The notes under the pieces are model-generated. The model made no database searches and had not been told where the DNA came from. It saw nothing but the letters and a program-made list of their open reading frames with translations. 64,000 bases of DNA, taken from Lachnospiraceae bacterium (lineage in GTDB: Bacteria; Bacillota; Clostridia; Lachnospirales; Lachnospiraceae). A program made the position numbers and the translations under genes. Position 1 is the first letter of the stretch; every line of letters begins with the position of its first letter. Below are positions 43,119 to 51,948 of this stretch, piece after piece. The DNA is taken from contig CABJAW010000022.1 in NCBI GenBank assembly GCA_902363665.1, positions 5,254-69,253 on the forward strand, given 5' to 3'.

Positions 43119-43192
43119 AAAATTATTATTCAGACGGATCAAATGCATCGTTTTACTGCTGTAAAGCTTTGCGGCAGATCCGAAAGGCGCGA

Positions 43193-44140
43193 TTAATGCT
43201 CGATCTGTGCAATGATGCCTTTGAGGAGATCTGCGCTTGCGCGAAGTTTTTCTACTTCCTCATCAGTCAGCTGTACCGGAAGTTTGCATCTTACACCGTC
43301 CGGCCCGATCATGGTCAGAGTACTGATGCAGACATCCTCAATGCCGTACTCGCCGTGCATTAAAGTGGAGACAGTTGCTACGGAATCGCTTGATGCAGTC
43401 AGCAGGGAAACGAGCTGGCAGACAGAAGCGGATACTGCGTAGAAAGTAGCTCCTTTGCGCTTGATGACTTCTCCACCGGAAGTATGCACATACTCAACCA
43501 TCGCATCCTTGTCGATCGGAGTGTAGTCTACGGTATCTTTTACCAGTTCCGGATAATTGTCGATAGAGGTTCCGGCCACGTCAGCGATGGACCATGGAAC
43601 GAAAGAGCTGTCACCGTGCTCACCGTATACGTAAGCATGGATGTTCTTCTGAGCAATCTTGCAGTGCTCGGAGAGACCGTAACGAAGGCGTGCGGTGTCA
43701 AGGATCGTACCGGAACCGATGATCTGCTTCTCCGGGATACCGGAAATCTTTGTGAAGACATAGGTCATGATATCAACCGGGTTGCTTACGATCACATATT
43801 TTGCATTCGGAGCAACAGCAGTGATCTGCGGTGTGATCTGCTTAAGGATGTTTACGTTTGTCTGGGTCAGCTCGATTCTGGTCTGGCCAGGCTTGCGGGC
43901 AATTCCTGAAGTAATGATGACGATATCGGAATCCTTTGCGTCAGCGTAATCACCGGCAACGATCGATACCGGATTGCGGAAGAATGTACCCTGAGCGATA
44001 TCCATAACCTCGCCAAGTACCTTTTCCTTGTTGATGTCGATCAGCACGATCTCTGATGCGCTGTCATTGTCCATTGCAAGTGTGTAAGCAATCGTAGAAC
44101 CAACACTTCCGGCTCCGATGATAGTAATTTTTGTACTCAT
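43193..44140 (-). CDS. ldh: L-lactate dehydrogenase
   Basis: 315 residues beginning MSTKITIIGAGSVGSTIAYTLA (NAD-binding GAGSVG). It includes VIITSGIARKPGQTRIEL with the substrate-binding Arg loop, NPVDIMTYV and the catalytic His in AYVYGEHGDSSF. It reduces pyruvate to L-lactate with NADH during fermentation. A longer frame reaches 44377, but AAAGGAG directly before the ATG at 44140 fixes the start. A consensus promoter lies 170 nt upstream, leaving a long leader with hairpin potential. Confidence 0.96.
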   Translation of the reverse strand: MSTKITIIGAGSVGSTIAYTLAMDNDSASEIVLIDINKEKVLGEVMDIAQGTFFRNPVSIVAGDYADAKDSDIVIITSGIARKPGQTRIELTQTNVNILKQITPQITAVAPNAKYVIVSNPVDIMTYVFTKISGIPEKQIIGSGTILDTARLRYGLSEHCKIAQKNIHAYVYGEHGDSSFVPWSIADVAGTSIDNYPELVKDTVDYTPIDKDAMVEYVHTSGGEVIKRKGATFYAVSASVCQLVSLLTASSDSVATVSTLMHGEYGIEDVCISTLTMIGPDGVRCKLPVQLTDEEVEKLRASADLLKGIIAQIEH

Positions 44141-44315
44141 GTGTTTCTCCTTTGAAATGATCCCTGCTGTACTGCCGGGGTTCCTGAGCTTTCTGTCTTT
44201 ACCAAGAAAGCAGAGCTTTGGAACGAACGGCGCTCCGTTACAGAAAGTTCTTGATTGATAGGAAAGGCTGTATACAGACGGGGTAAAACACCATCCGCTC
44301 TGTAACGCCAAAAAT

Positions 44316-44344
44316 ATTATAAGAGATAGATAATTTTTTGTCAA
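44316..44344 (-). promoter_or_regulatory. Consensus promoter of ldh
   Basis: Minus strand TTGACA (44344-44339), 17 nt, TATAAT (44321-44316): a perfect match to the sigma-70 consensus. Confidence 0.93.
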
Positions 44345-44646
44345 TCGCTTTTCTTGTAAAAATGCATTTATAAACAAAATCCTAACATTGCCTGAAAACA
44401 GATAAAAAACAGCGTGTTCCGGGCAAAATAAGGAATTTTCTCAATAGCGGGAGTGAGACGGTGAAAACAGGATTTTTCAGGAAAGAGTACGCAAATACGT
44501 GGAATTCAACGGAAAAAAGCGAATGATGAGAAAAAAGTTTGGCAATTATTTAACGGATAAATAAAAAACGAGAAAAAGCAAGAAAAAGAGAGAAACGGAA
44601 ATAAAATCAGGAGAAAAGAAACGGGCATGGAACAGGAACAAGGCGG

Positions 44647-44675
44647 TTGACAAACATCGAGGGAAATAGTAAACT
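44647..44675 (+). promoter_or_regulatory. Promoter of ACT-domain gene
   Basis: TTGACA (44647-44652), 17 nt, TAAACT (44670-44675). The remainder of the gap 44345-44787 is A+T-rich without a gene. Confidence 0.8.
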
Positions 44676-44787
44676 ACATGCGTAATTTAGGAAAAAGAAA
44701 AATCTGAATAAACTCAGGAAATAAAAAATAATTATGCAGAAAAAAGGCGACAAAGTTTTTGATCTGCATAAGGAAAAGAGAAAAAGC

Positions 44788-45201
44788 ATGATCAGACAAT
44801 TATCGGTATTTGTTGAAAATAAACCAGGCAGTTTTTTAAGAGTCACAAAAGCGCTTCATGAACGCGGTATCGCGCTTCAGGGTTTCTGTTCGGTAGATTC
44901 ACCGGAGTTCGGAATCCTTCGGATCGTGGTAGACCGTCCGGAAGAAGCACAGCGGCTGCTCGATGAGGAAGGCTTCATGGCAAAATGTTATGATGTTATT
45001 GCGGTTGAGATCGGTGAGCAGGATACGATCGATGCACTTCTGAAAGCCTGCTGTGAGAGCAACATCAGTGTCAACTATATGTATTCCGCATTCGGCGACG
45101 GATGTAGCCATTCCGTAGCGATTCTGTATTCGGAATATCTGGACGAGACAGAAGAGATGCTCAGAGGAAAGGGATTTAATTGTTTAAATAAACTTGCCTG
45201 A
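44788..45201 (+). CDS. Tandem ACT-domain protein
   Basis: 137 residues with two ACT folds: MIRQLSVFVENKPGSFLRVTKAL (first) and the second from about residue 70, with NISVNYMYSAF. Such stand-alone ACT pairs are probably amino-acid-binding regulatory subunits. No catalytic domain is present. A frame start at 44734 adds 18 basic residues, but the family begins at MIRQLSVFVENKPG. It lies upstream of the malic enzyme gene, separated by about 160 nt, and may or may not be cotranscribed with it. Confidence 0.85.
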   Translation: MIRQLSVFVENKPGSFLRVTKALHERGIALQGFCSVDSPEFGILRIVVDRPEEAQRLLDEEGFMAKCYDVIAVEIGEQDTIDALLKACCESNISVNYMYSAFGDGCSHSVAILYSEYLDETEEMLRGKGFNCLNKLA

Positions 45202-45361
45202 AAAAACGCGGTTATCCGCTTTGATTTCCGGCGGCAACAGTAAGAACAATCGATAGCAGGGCGCAGTGCGCTTTCTATAAAAGGTATCCATTATTTTTCA
45301 TGCTGCTGCGGGGCGAGAGGCTGACGCAGACAGGGAAAACAAATTCAAGGAGGAACAAACT

Positions 45362-46534
45362 GTGGATTACGCAAAAGAATCACTGAGACTTCACTATGAG
45401 TGGAAAGGAAAACTGGAGGTAACTGCAAGAGCGGCAGTAGATAATAAAGAGGCACTGTCTCTGGCTTATACGCCGGGTGTTGCACAGCCGTGTCTGGAGA
45501 TCCAGAAGGATGTAAACAAGAGCTATGAGTTGACACGCCGCTGGAATACGGTTGCGGTTGTAACGGACGGAACTGCAGTGCTTGGTCTTGGCGATATCGG
45601 ACCGGAGGCAGGTATGCCGGTAATGGAAGGAAAATGTGTTCTTTTCAAAGAGTTCGGCGGCGTAGATGCGATTCCGCTTTGCGTACGCAGCAAAAATGTA
45701 GATGATATCGTAAATACAGTAGCTCTGCTCGCAGGAAGCTTCGGTGGAGTAAACCTGGAGGATATCAGTGCACCGAGATGCTTCGAGATCGAGAAGAAGC
45801 TGAAAGAGCGTTGCGATATCCCGATCTTCCATGATGATCAGCACGGTACTGCAGTGATCACACTGGCAGGACTGATCAACGCGCTGAAATTCGTAGGAAA
45901 AGATATTCATGACATCAAGATCGTAACAAGCGGTGCAGGTGCAGCAGGTATTGCGATCATCAAACTGCTCATGAGCATGGGCCTTAAGAACGTTATCATG
46001 ACTGACCGTACCGGTGCGATCTACAAGGGACGCGAGGGACTCAACCCGATCAAGGAAGAAATGGCAGAGATTACAAATGCAAACTGCGAGAAGGGTACCC
46101 TGGCAGAAGTGATTAAGGGTGCAGACGTATTTATCGGTGTATCAGCACCGGGCACACTGACCAAAGAGATGGTACAGACGATGGCAAAGGATGCGATCAT
46201 CTTTGCATGCGCAAACCCGACACCGGAAATCTTCCCGGATGAGGCTAAGGCGGGCGGAGCAGCAGTCGTATCGACAGGCCGCAGTGATTTCCCGAACCAG
46301 GTAAACAACGTGCTCGCATTCCCGGGTATCTTCCGTGGTGCACTGGATGTTCGTGCATCTGAGATCAACGATGAGATGAAGGTAGCTGCAGCTTATGCGA
46401 TCGCAGGTCTGGTAAGTGACGAGGAACTGAATGCAGATTACATTCTTCCGGCAGCTTTTGATTCCCGCGTAAAGGACGCAGTTGCAAATGCAGTAGCAGA
46501 AGCAGCAAGAAAGAGCGGCGTAGCAAGAATATAA
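45362..46534 (+). CDS. NAD-dependent malic enzyme (malate to pyruvate and CO2)
   Basis: 390 residues, the short bacterial malic enzyme. It has TPGVAQPCLEI, VTDGTAVLGLGDIGPEAGMPVMEGKC, a metal-binding segment near FHDDQHGTAVITLAGL and a Rossmann segment IVTSGAGAAGIAIIKLL. It oxidatively decarboxylates malate, or could run as a reversible malolactic-type step. The start is GTG preceded by AAGGAGG. The stop codon is embedded in a perfect 16-bp hairpin that begins a tandem repeat. Confidence 0.93.
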   Translation: MDYAKESLRLHYEWKGKLEVTARAAVDNKEALSLAYTPGVAQPCLEIQKDVNKSYELTRRWNTVAVVTDGTAVLGLGDIGPEAGMPVMEGKCVLFKEFGGVDAIPLCVRSKNVDDIVNTVALLAGSFGGVNLEDISAPRCFEIEKKLKERCDIPIFHDDQHGTAVITLAGLINALKFVGKDIHDIKIVTSGAGAAGIAIIKLLMSMGLKNVIMTDRTGAIYKGREGLNPIKEEMAEITNANCEKGTLAEVIKGADVFIGVSAPGTLTKEMVQTMAKDAIIFACANPTPEIFPDEAKAGGAAVVSTGRSDFPNQVNNVLAFPGIFRGALDVRASEINDEMKVAAAYAIAGLVSDEELNADYILPAAFDSRVKDAVANAVAEAARKSGVARI

Positions 46535-46565
46535 TAGAATAGCAGCGGAGCTGCTATTCTATTAT
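46531..46565 (+). terminator. Perfect hairpin containing the malic enzyme stop codon
   Basis: ATAATAGAATAGCAGC (46531-46546) pairs over 16 bp with 46550-46565, with a 3-nt loop. There is no U run. It overlaps the start of the dispersed repeat tandem. Confidence 0.7.
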
Positions 46566-46667
46566 GAGCAAGTAGCGAAGCGAATTGCGAATATCCGCTT
46601 TGATTCAAGCAGCGGAGCTGCTATTCTATTATGAGCAGGCAGCGAAGCGGATTGCGAATATCCACTT
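46541..46667 (+). repeat. Tandem duplication (67-bp period) of the dispersed repeat 3' half
   Basis: Copy 1 starts at 46541 and copy 2 at 46608, both AGCAGCGGAGCTGCTATTCT followed by ATTATGAGCA and the AAGCGGATTGCGAATATCC-type hairpin, differing at about four positions in 60. Confidence 0.9.
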
Positions 46668-46724
46668 CCATAAACGCTTGCACAGCAAAACGCACTGGTG
46701 TATAATCAGCCTTACAAAACGTAT

Positions 46725-46766
46725 GGGGCTGTCACAGACGGCAATCGTCTGTGACAGCCCTTTTTG
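46725..46766 (+). terminator. Strong terminator
   Basis: GGGCTGTCACAGACG/CGTCTGTGACAGCCC with a 5-nt loop followed by TTTTT. It isolates malic enzyme from the regulator gene downstream. Confidence 0.95.
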
Positions 46767-46862
46767 TCGGTGCAAAAGACAAAAGCATTCAAAAAAATGC
46801 AGAAGAAGGAAAAACATTGCTGCTGATAGGCAGCAAATGACGGAAAAACGGGGGAAAAAAGA

Positions 46863-47786
46863 GTGCTATATATAAAAAATCTCAAAGAGGGGCTGGAAGT
46901 ATTTAAAACGCTTGGGTCGGACGTGCGGATGCGGATCGTAGAACTTTTATGCGAGCGTGGGGAAATGAATATGAATGAGATCGCGACGGCACTTGATCTG
47001 ACGAATGGTGCTCTCACTTCGCATATCCGCAGACTGGAAGAGTGTGGAATCATACAGACCGTTACGGAATGTACCGGACACGGCAATCAGAAAATCTGCA
47101 GCATCAAAACAGATCAGATACTGCTGACTGCGGATGCGGAGGCTGAGGCGAAGGAAGTCGGAGTGTATGACACGGAGGTGCGTGTGAGCCACTACAGCGA
47201 TTGCAGTATCGCGCGGCCGTGTGGACTGTGCAGTGGTTTCAGCCAGATCGGTCCGGAAAATGATCCGCGCATGTTTCACAATCCAGAGCGTTTGCAGGCG
47301 CGGATGCTGTGGTTTGCGGACGGCTATGTGGAGTATCGGATTCCGAATGTGCTGACCGAAAACCAGAAGATGAGCCAGGTCACATTTTATTTTGAAATTT
47401 CTCAGGACCATATTGATTATACGGAGGAAAGTCTGGCGGATGTGGCATTTTATCTGAATGGATACCGGATGGGAACCTGGCTGACACCGCCAGAGTTCCG
47501 GCTGGAGCGCGGCATCTATACGCCGACATGGTGGAACGGTCAGGAGAAGCAGTCCGGGGTACAGAAAATGATTGTGGTAAACAGCTTGGGAACGTACCTT
47601 GAGGGAATGAAATGTTCAGATGTCGGACTGCGGGATCTTGGACCGCAGACCGGAGAAGATCTGCGGTTCCGGCTTGCAGTGGAAAATCGCGGAAATCACA
47701 GAGGCGGCATCGTGCTCTATGGGGCTGGCTTTGGCAACTATAATCAGGATATTCGGGTGAGAATCCATTATACGATGGAAAAATAA
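46863..47786 (+). CDS. ArsR-type HTH regulator with large C-terminal domain (paralogue 1)
   Basis: 307 residues. Residues 1-80 are a winged helix of ArsR type (FKTLGSDVRMRIVELLCERGEMNMNEIATAL, GALTSHIRRLEECGII). The remaining 220 residues form a mostly beta domain with Cys-rich PCGLCSGFSQIGPENDPR, YVEYRIP, FYLNGYRMGTWLTPPEF and GAGFGNYNQDIRVRIHY. I cannot assign this domain. It looks like a ligand- or sugar-binding sensor. The start is GTG with GGGGGAA upstream. A paralogue with the same layout is at 49177, and both flank a GH43 gene, so they probably control the arabinosaccharide genes. Confidence 0.75.
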   Translation: MLYIKNLKEGLEVFKTLGSDVRMRIVELLCERGEMNMNEIATALDLTNGALTSHIRRLEECGIIQTVTECTGHGNQKICSIKTDQILLTADAEAEAKEVGVYDTEVRVSHYSDCSIARPCGLCSGFSQIGPENDPRMFHNPERLQARMLWFADGYVEYRIPNVLTENQKMSQVTFYFEISQDHIDYTEESLADVAFYLNGYRMGTWLTPPEFRLERGIYTPTWWNGQEKQSGVQKMIVVNSLGTYLEGMKCSDVGLRDLGPQTGEDLRFRLAVENRGNHRGGIVLYGAGFGNYNQDIRVRIHYTMEK

Positions 47787-47870
47787 AGCCGGAATATCTG
47801 GATGAACCGGCAAAAGTCGCAAAAATCATAGTGATATTCTGGCAATAAGTACTAAAAAAATAAAAAATGA

Positions 47871-47926
47871 TTGAAAAAACACATCGTCTTGCATATACTG
47901 TTTAAAGATATATAAAGTATTTTAAA
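47871..47926 (+). promoter_or_regulatory. Promoter of GH43 gene with possible operator
   Basis: TTGAAA, 17 nt, TATACT (47894-47899). Just past the start site lies AAAGTATTTTAAA (47914-47926), whose exact reverse complement occurs at 54168-54180 before the first GH51 gene. Confidence 0.6.
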
Positions 47927-47953
47927 ACAAGTTAAAGTAATGGAGGACGAACG

Positions 47954-48913
47954 ATGAACGAAAATACAGAACTGAAATACAATGAGCCATGGATCCTGCA
48001 GCGTGCAGATCCGTTCGTATACCGTCACACGGATGGAATGTATTATTTTACAGCTTCCCTTCCGGAATACAACGGCATTGCACTTCGCAGAAGCAAAACG
48101 ATCGCAGGCCTGAAAGACGCGGAAGAAGTGATGGTGTGGAAAAAGCATGATAAAGGCATCATGAGTGTACATATCTGGGCACCGGAGCTGCATTATCTGT
48201 TTGGCAAATGGTACATTTACTTTGCAGGCGGTGACATCGACGATATCTGGGCAATCCGTCCGTACGTGCTGGAGTGCGCAGATGAAGACCCGATCACAGG
48301 TACCTGGGTGGAAAAGGGGAAAATGCAGCGCAGTGATGACGATGAATTTTCTTTTGAAGATTTTTCACTTGATGCAACGGTATTTGAACACCACGGAGAG
48401 TGGTATTACGTCTGGGCGGAGAAGGTGAGCGTCGGACGCAAGATTTCCAATCTTTATATTGCGAAGATGGAAAGCGCATATAAGCTGAGGACGGCACAGG
48501 TGCTGCTGACAACACCGGACTACGACTGGGAGCGCATCGGTTTCTGGGTAAATGAGGGACCATATCTCTTAAAGCATGATGGAAAACTGTTCCTGACCTA
48601 CTCGGCAAGTGAGACGGGAATTGACTATTGTGTCGGCATGCTGACAGCAGATGAGGATGCAGACCTTCTTGACCCGGCTTCCTGGAAAAAGTCACGGTAT
48701 CCGGTACTTCGCACTGACGCTTCAAAACAGATCTACGGCCCGGGCCACAACTGCTTTGTAAAGTCTGAGGACGGTTCAAAGGATCTGATGATCTACCATG
48801 CACGTACCGAGACGGAGATCATCGGAGATCCGCTTTACAATCCAAACCGTCATGCGATGGTCATGGAAGTGAAGTGGGCAGAGGATGGCACACCGGTCTT
48901 TTCTTATGATTGA
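47954..48913 (+). CDS. GH43-family glycosidase, likely arabinan/arabinofuranosidase type
   Basis: 319 residues, no signal peptide, so cytoplasmic. Five-bladed beta-propeller residues expected for GH43 are present: D19 in RADPFV (general base), D140 in SLDATVFEHHGEWY (pKa modulator) and E201 in VNEGPYLLKHDG (general acid). HIWAPELHYLFGKWYIYFAGG is characteristic. GH43 enzymes remove arabinose or xylose from oligosaccharides. The neighbouring GH51 genes favour arabinose. AATGGAGG precedes the ATG. It lies between the two paralogous regulators, and a full dispersed repeat follows. Confidence 0.88.
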   Translation: MNENTELKYNEPWILQRADPFVYRHTDGMYYFTASLPEYNGIALRRSKTIAGLKDAEEVMVWKKHDKGIMSVHIWAPELHYLFGKWYIYFAGGDIDDIWAIRPYVLECADEDPITGTWVEKGKMQRSDDDEFSFEDFSLDATVFEHHGEWYYVWAEKVSVGRKISNLYIAKMESAYKLRTAQVLLTTPDYDWERIGFWVNEGPYLLKHDGKLFLTYSASETGIDYCVGMLTADEDADLLDPASWKKSRYPVLRTDASKQIYGPGHNCFVKSEDGSKDLMIYHARTETEIIGDPLYNPNRHAMVMEVKWAEDGTPVFSYD

Positions 48914-48986
48914 TCGGTGATGTATATTACCAGGAAGACCAGCTGTAAGGACAAGGCAGATACTGCAGCAGCTTTGGGAATTTTGA

Positions 48987-49142
48987 ACCGAGTCAAGCAA
49001 GTCCCCTGCTTTAATTGCGTGGAGCAATAAGCAGTGGGTAGGGACTTGCTTGTATCAGGAGTGGTACAAGCCACTCCTGATAAGCTGCGAAGCAGCTACT
49101 CGGCTATGAGCAAGTAGCGAAGCGGATTGCGAATATCCGCTT
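48987..49142 (+). repeat. Full-length composite dispersed repeat (four hairpins)
   Basis: Outer stem CCGAGT (48988-48993)/ACTCGG (49098-49103) encloses three hairpins. Hairpin 1 is CAAGCAAGTCCC (48994-49005)/GGGACTTGCTTG (49041-49052), perfect 12 bp. Hairpin 2 is TATCAGGAGTGG (49053-49064)/CCACTCCTGATA (49071-49082), perfect 12 bp. Hairpin 3 is AGCTGC-GAA-GCAGCT (49083-49097). A 3' module follows: CTATGAGCAAGTAGCG, then AAGCGGAT (49120-49127)/ATCCGCTT (49135-49142) with a 7-nt loop. The arrangement is cloverleaf-like. Partial copies occur across the window. Confidence 0.93.
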
Positions 49143-49176
49143 GACTAAAATAGCCTGCGCAGACACGCTCTGGAAC

Positions 49177-50109
49177 TTACACTGGTGTGCTCCCTGCAAT
49201 CGGGCTGTACTGCACCCGGAATTCAATATCCTGGTTATAATTTCCAAATCCGCGGCCAAAGACCGTAAGACCGCCGATGTGTTTGGCACTGTCCGGCACG
49301 GCCATCCGGAAATAGATCTTGTCGCGGTAATCCAGGTGGAACTGGTCGATCGTGACATTGGAGATCCTTGTATTATCAATGAAAACGCCATTGTGGTTGA
49401 TAATAAGTGTTTTCAAAAGTCCGTACTGGTTCCAGTTTGCAAACCACCAGTCCGGTGTGAAAAGTCCTTTGGTGTCGGCAAAGTCACCCGGACTTGTCCA
49501 GATACCGATAAACGTATCATTTAGATAAAAATGGATATCAGACGGCCAGATCTCGTTGCTGCCGGGAGCCTCAGAGGAGAGCTCGGCAGAGACGGAGATC
49601 TGGTCGATTTTGTTGTAAAACGGGATCACACAGGGTACCTGGTACTCGACATATCCCTTGGAAAACCATAAAATGTCCGCTTCAAAATGTTTCTGATGCG
49701 CAAAATAGCGCGGGTCGTCGACGATACCGATGACAGATTTCGAGGTAGACAGGCCACAGGTGGGATAGACTTCATAGGAAGAGTACTGTCCGGCCCGCAG
49801 ACTGGATTTATGCTCGTTGACTGATGGAAGTGTACGGTTCAGCGTAAAAAGGATTTTGTCAAGATGTGGCTCACAGAGCTTCTGATTGCCATGAAAGCTG
49901 GAATCAGAATTGATGCGGATCAGATCTGCCGCTTCCAGCTTTCGGATATGGTTTGTAAGTGCACCATTTGTGATGTCCAGCTGTTCGGCAAGCTCATTCA
50001 TGCTCATTTTTCCGTTCTGCAGGAGCAGAGTCAGAATTTCAATGCGGACATCGGAACCAAGAGCCTTGAAAATCTCAAGGCTCTCCGGAAAAGTTTTGAT
50101 ATATCGCAT
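49177..50109 (-). CDS. ArsR-type HTH regulator with large C-terminal domain (paralogue 2)
   Basis: 310 residues, the same architecture as the gene at 46863. The N-terminal part has FKALGSDVRIEILTLLLQNGKMSMNELAEQL and GALTNHIRKLEAADLI. The C-terminal domain has CGLSTSKSVIGIVDDPRYF, YVEYQVP, FYLNDTFIGIWTSPGDF and GRGFGNYNQDIEFRV. AAGGAGG precedes the ATG. It is divergent from the ABC binding-protein gene at 50541 and likely regulates it. Differences from paralogue 1 are spread evenly, indicating an old duplication rather than a recent one. Confidence 0.75.
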   Translation of the reverse strand: MRYIKTFPESLEIFKALGSDVRIEILTLLLQNGKMSMNELAEQLDITNGALTNHIRKLEAADLIRINSDSSFHGNQKLCEPHLDKILFTLNRTLPSVNEHKSSLRAGQYSSYEVYPTCGLSTSKSVIGIVDDPRYFAHQKHFEADILWFSKGYVEYQVPCVIPFYNKIDQISVSAELSSEAPGSNEIWPSDIHFYLNDTFIGIWTSPGDFADTKGLFTPDWWFANWNQYGLLKTLIINHNGVFIDNTRISNVTIDQFHLDYRDKIYFRMAVPDSAKHIGGLTVFGRGFGNYNQDIEFRVQYSPIAGSTPV

Positions 50110-50400
50110 AAAACCTCCTTAAGATCAGGAATTTTAGTTTAGATAAAAATAAAATAGATTCGCCCATTCGTCCGCAAAAATGGGGAGATGGGACGGAAAT
50201 CCCCTATACTGTACAGCAAGCAGGCAAAAAAAGCAATGAATATTTTAAAAATGCATAAAAAATAGAACTTGCATTTTATGAAAATGTAAAAGAAAAGAAA
50301 GCTGCTTGTACAGGATGCACAAAAAAAGTCATGTTAAACGCTGGAAAACAAGCGAAACATTGTTGAATTATAGAAAAAGATAAAATAATTTAATCTATAA

Positions 50401-50429
50401 TTGACAGGAACGGAAAAAAGTTGTATATT
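50401..50429 (+). promoter_or_regulatory. Promoter of sugar ABC operon
   Basis: TTGACA (50401-50406), 17 nt, TATATT (50424-50429). The upstream gap from 50110 is A+T-rich. AATGCATAAAAAA occurs at 50250-50262, a sequence repeated before two other carbohydrate genes. Confidence 0.8.
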
Positions 50430-50540
50430 ATGACCAGAAAGAAAAAGCAAAGAAAAAAAGTGTACAAGATGCACAAAGACCCGGCAAAGGACGGTGGGAC
50501 ACACACTGTGCAATATGTACCAAAAAGGAGGATAAACTTT

Positions 50541-51899
50541 ATGAACAAGAAATGGCTCACAATGCTCCTCACTGCTTCTATGGTAGCTTCCCTTGGAACG
50601 ACCGTAGCTTTCGCAGAGGAAGAAACCGAAGCAGCACCGAGCGCAGTCACAACCGTAGGTCCGGATGACGCAACACACTTTGAACTGTGGTCATTCGTAG
50701 ACGTACACAACGAGTTCTACGCTAACATGGTAAATGAGTGGAACGAGCAGAACCCGGACAAGCAGGTGCAGATTACATTCAGTACTTATCCGTACTCTGA
50801 TATGCACAACAAGCTGATGATGTCCCTGCAGGCTGGCAGCGGCGCACCGGATATGTGCGATATCGAGATCGGCCAGTTTCCGAACTACGTTGGAGAGGAC
50901 TGCCCGCTGTACGATATGACAGAGGCACTTGCTCCGTATGAGGATTCTCTGGTTCAGGCCCGCTTGGATGTATACTCCAGAGCAGATGGTGCAAGAATCG
51001 GTGTTCCGACACACGTTGGTGCAACTGTTATGTACTGGAACGCAGAGACATTTGAGAAATATGGTCTTGATTATAAGTCAGTAAAGACCTGGGATGATTA
51101 TACAGAGCTTGGCAAACAGCTGAAGGAAGCTTCCAACGGTGAAGTGTACCTGACATCTGTTGATACAGGCGGAACAGACTGGCTGTGGCTGGCTATGGCT
51201 GAGTACGGTGAGGACTGGACCGGCGGCCTTGGCGAGGATGCAGAAGTAAATGTACAGCTTGATTCTGTAAAGAAGATGCTGACAATGCAGCAGGAGTGGC
51301 TGAACGATGGTATCGCAATGATCTCTACTGACGGACATACCGATACAGACGGATGCCGTGCACAGATCGTTGACGGAAAGATCGCTTCCTTCCCGAAGGC
51401 AATGTGGTACATGAGCCGTTTCACATCCTATATGCCGGATGAGAAGGGCAAATGGGACATCACAACCTGCCCGGTATTCGAAGAGGGTCAGAAGAATTCC
51501 GTTGGTATCGGCGGAACCGGTACAGTTGTAACAAACGAGTGCGAGAATCCGGAGCTTGCAGCAGAGTGGCTTGCATGGGCTAAGTGCTCTGAGGAAGGTG
51601 AGAAGCACATCTGGAACGACCTTGGATTTGACGTTTGCAACGAGGCTCTGTGGTCAGATGAAGCATTCGCATACGATGAGTCCAACCAGTACAACACATT
51701 CTTCCGCGTAAAACCGTATGAGGTTCTGAATGAGCTGGCAGCAAACGATGCAATCGGAACTGTTTATACAACAGCTAATTCTCCGACACTGAGCGAGCAG
51801 ATCAACACCTACACCCTGAACGAGATCTTCGTTGACGGTATGGACGTTGAGGAAGCACTTCAGGAAGCACAGGACGCAATCGACAGCGAGCTGGGCTGA
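50541..51899 (+). CDS. Sugar ABC transporter substrate-binding protein (family 1)
   Basis: 452 residues from the ATG at 50541, which has AAAAGGAGG at good spacing. The longer frame to 50421 lies in the leader. The N terminus is a signal peptide (MNKKWLTMLLTASMVASLGT) ending AFA-EEE. There is no lipobox Cys, which is unusual for a Gram-positive binding protein. Mature features typical of family 1 solute-binding proteins are ELWSFVDVHNEFY, GSGAPDMCDIEIG, YWNAETFEKYG and GKIASFPKAMWY. It binds an oligosaccharide outside the cell for the two permeases downstream. The nearby GH43/GH51 genes suggest arabino-oligosaccharides. Confidence 0.92.
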   Translation: MNKKWLTMLLTASMVASLGTTVAFAEEETEAAPSAVTTVGPDDATHFELWSFVDVHNEFYANMVNEWNEQNPDKQVQITFSTYPYSDMHNKLMMSLQAGSGAPDMCDIEIGQFPNYVGEDCPLYDMTEALAPYEDSLVQARLDVYSRADGARIGVPTHVGATVMYWNAETFEKYGLDYKSVKTWDDYTELGKQLKEASNGEVYLTSVDTGGTDWLWLAMAEYGEDWTGGLGEDAEVNVQLDSVKKMLTMQQEWLNDGIAMISTDGHTDTDGCRAQIVDGKIASFPKAMWYMSRFTSYMPDEKGKWDITTCPVFEEGQKNSVGIGGTGTVVTNECENPELAAEWLAWAKCSEEGEKHIWNDLGFDVCNEALWSDEAFAYDESNQYNTFFRVKPYEVLNELAANDAIGTVYTTANSPTLSEQINTYTLNEIFVDGMDVEEALQEAQDAIDSELG

Positions 51900-51948
51900 T
51901 AGATGGTAAATTGCCGCGTGGCTTAGTTTAGATAGTGAAATGATATGG

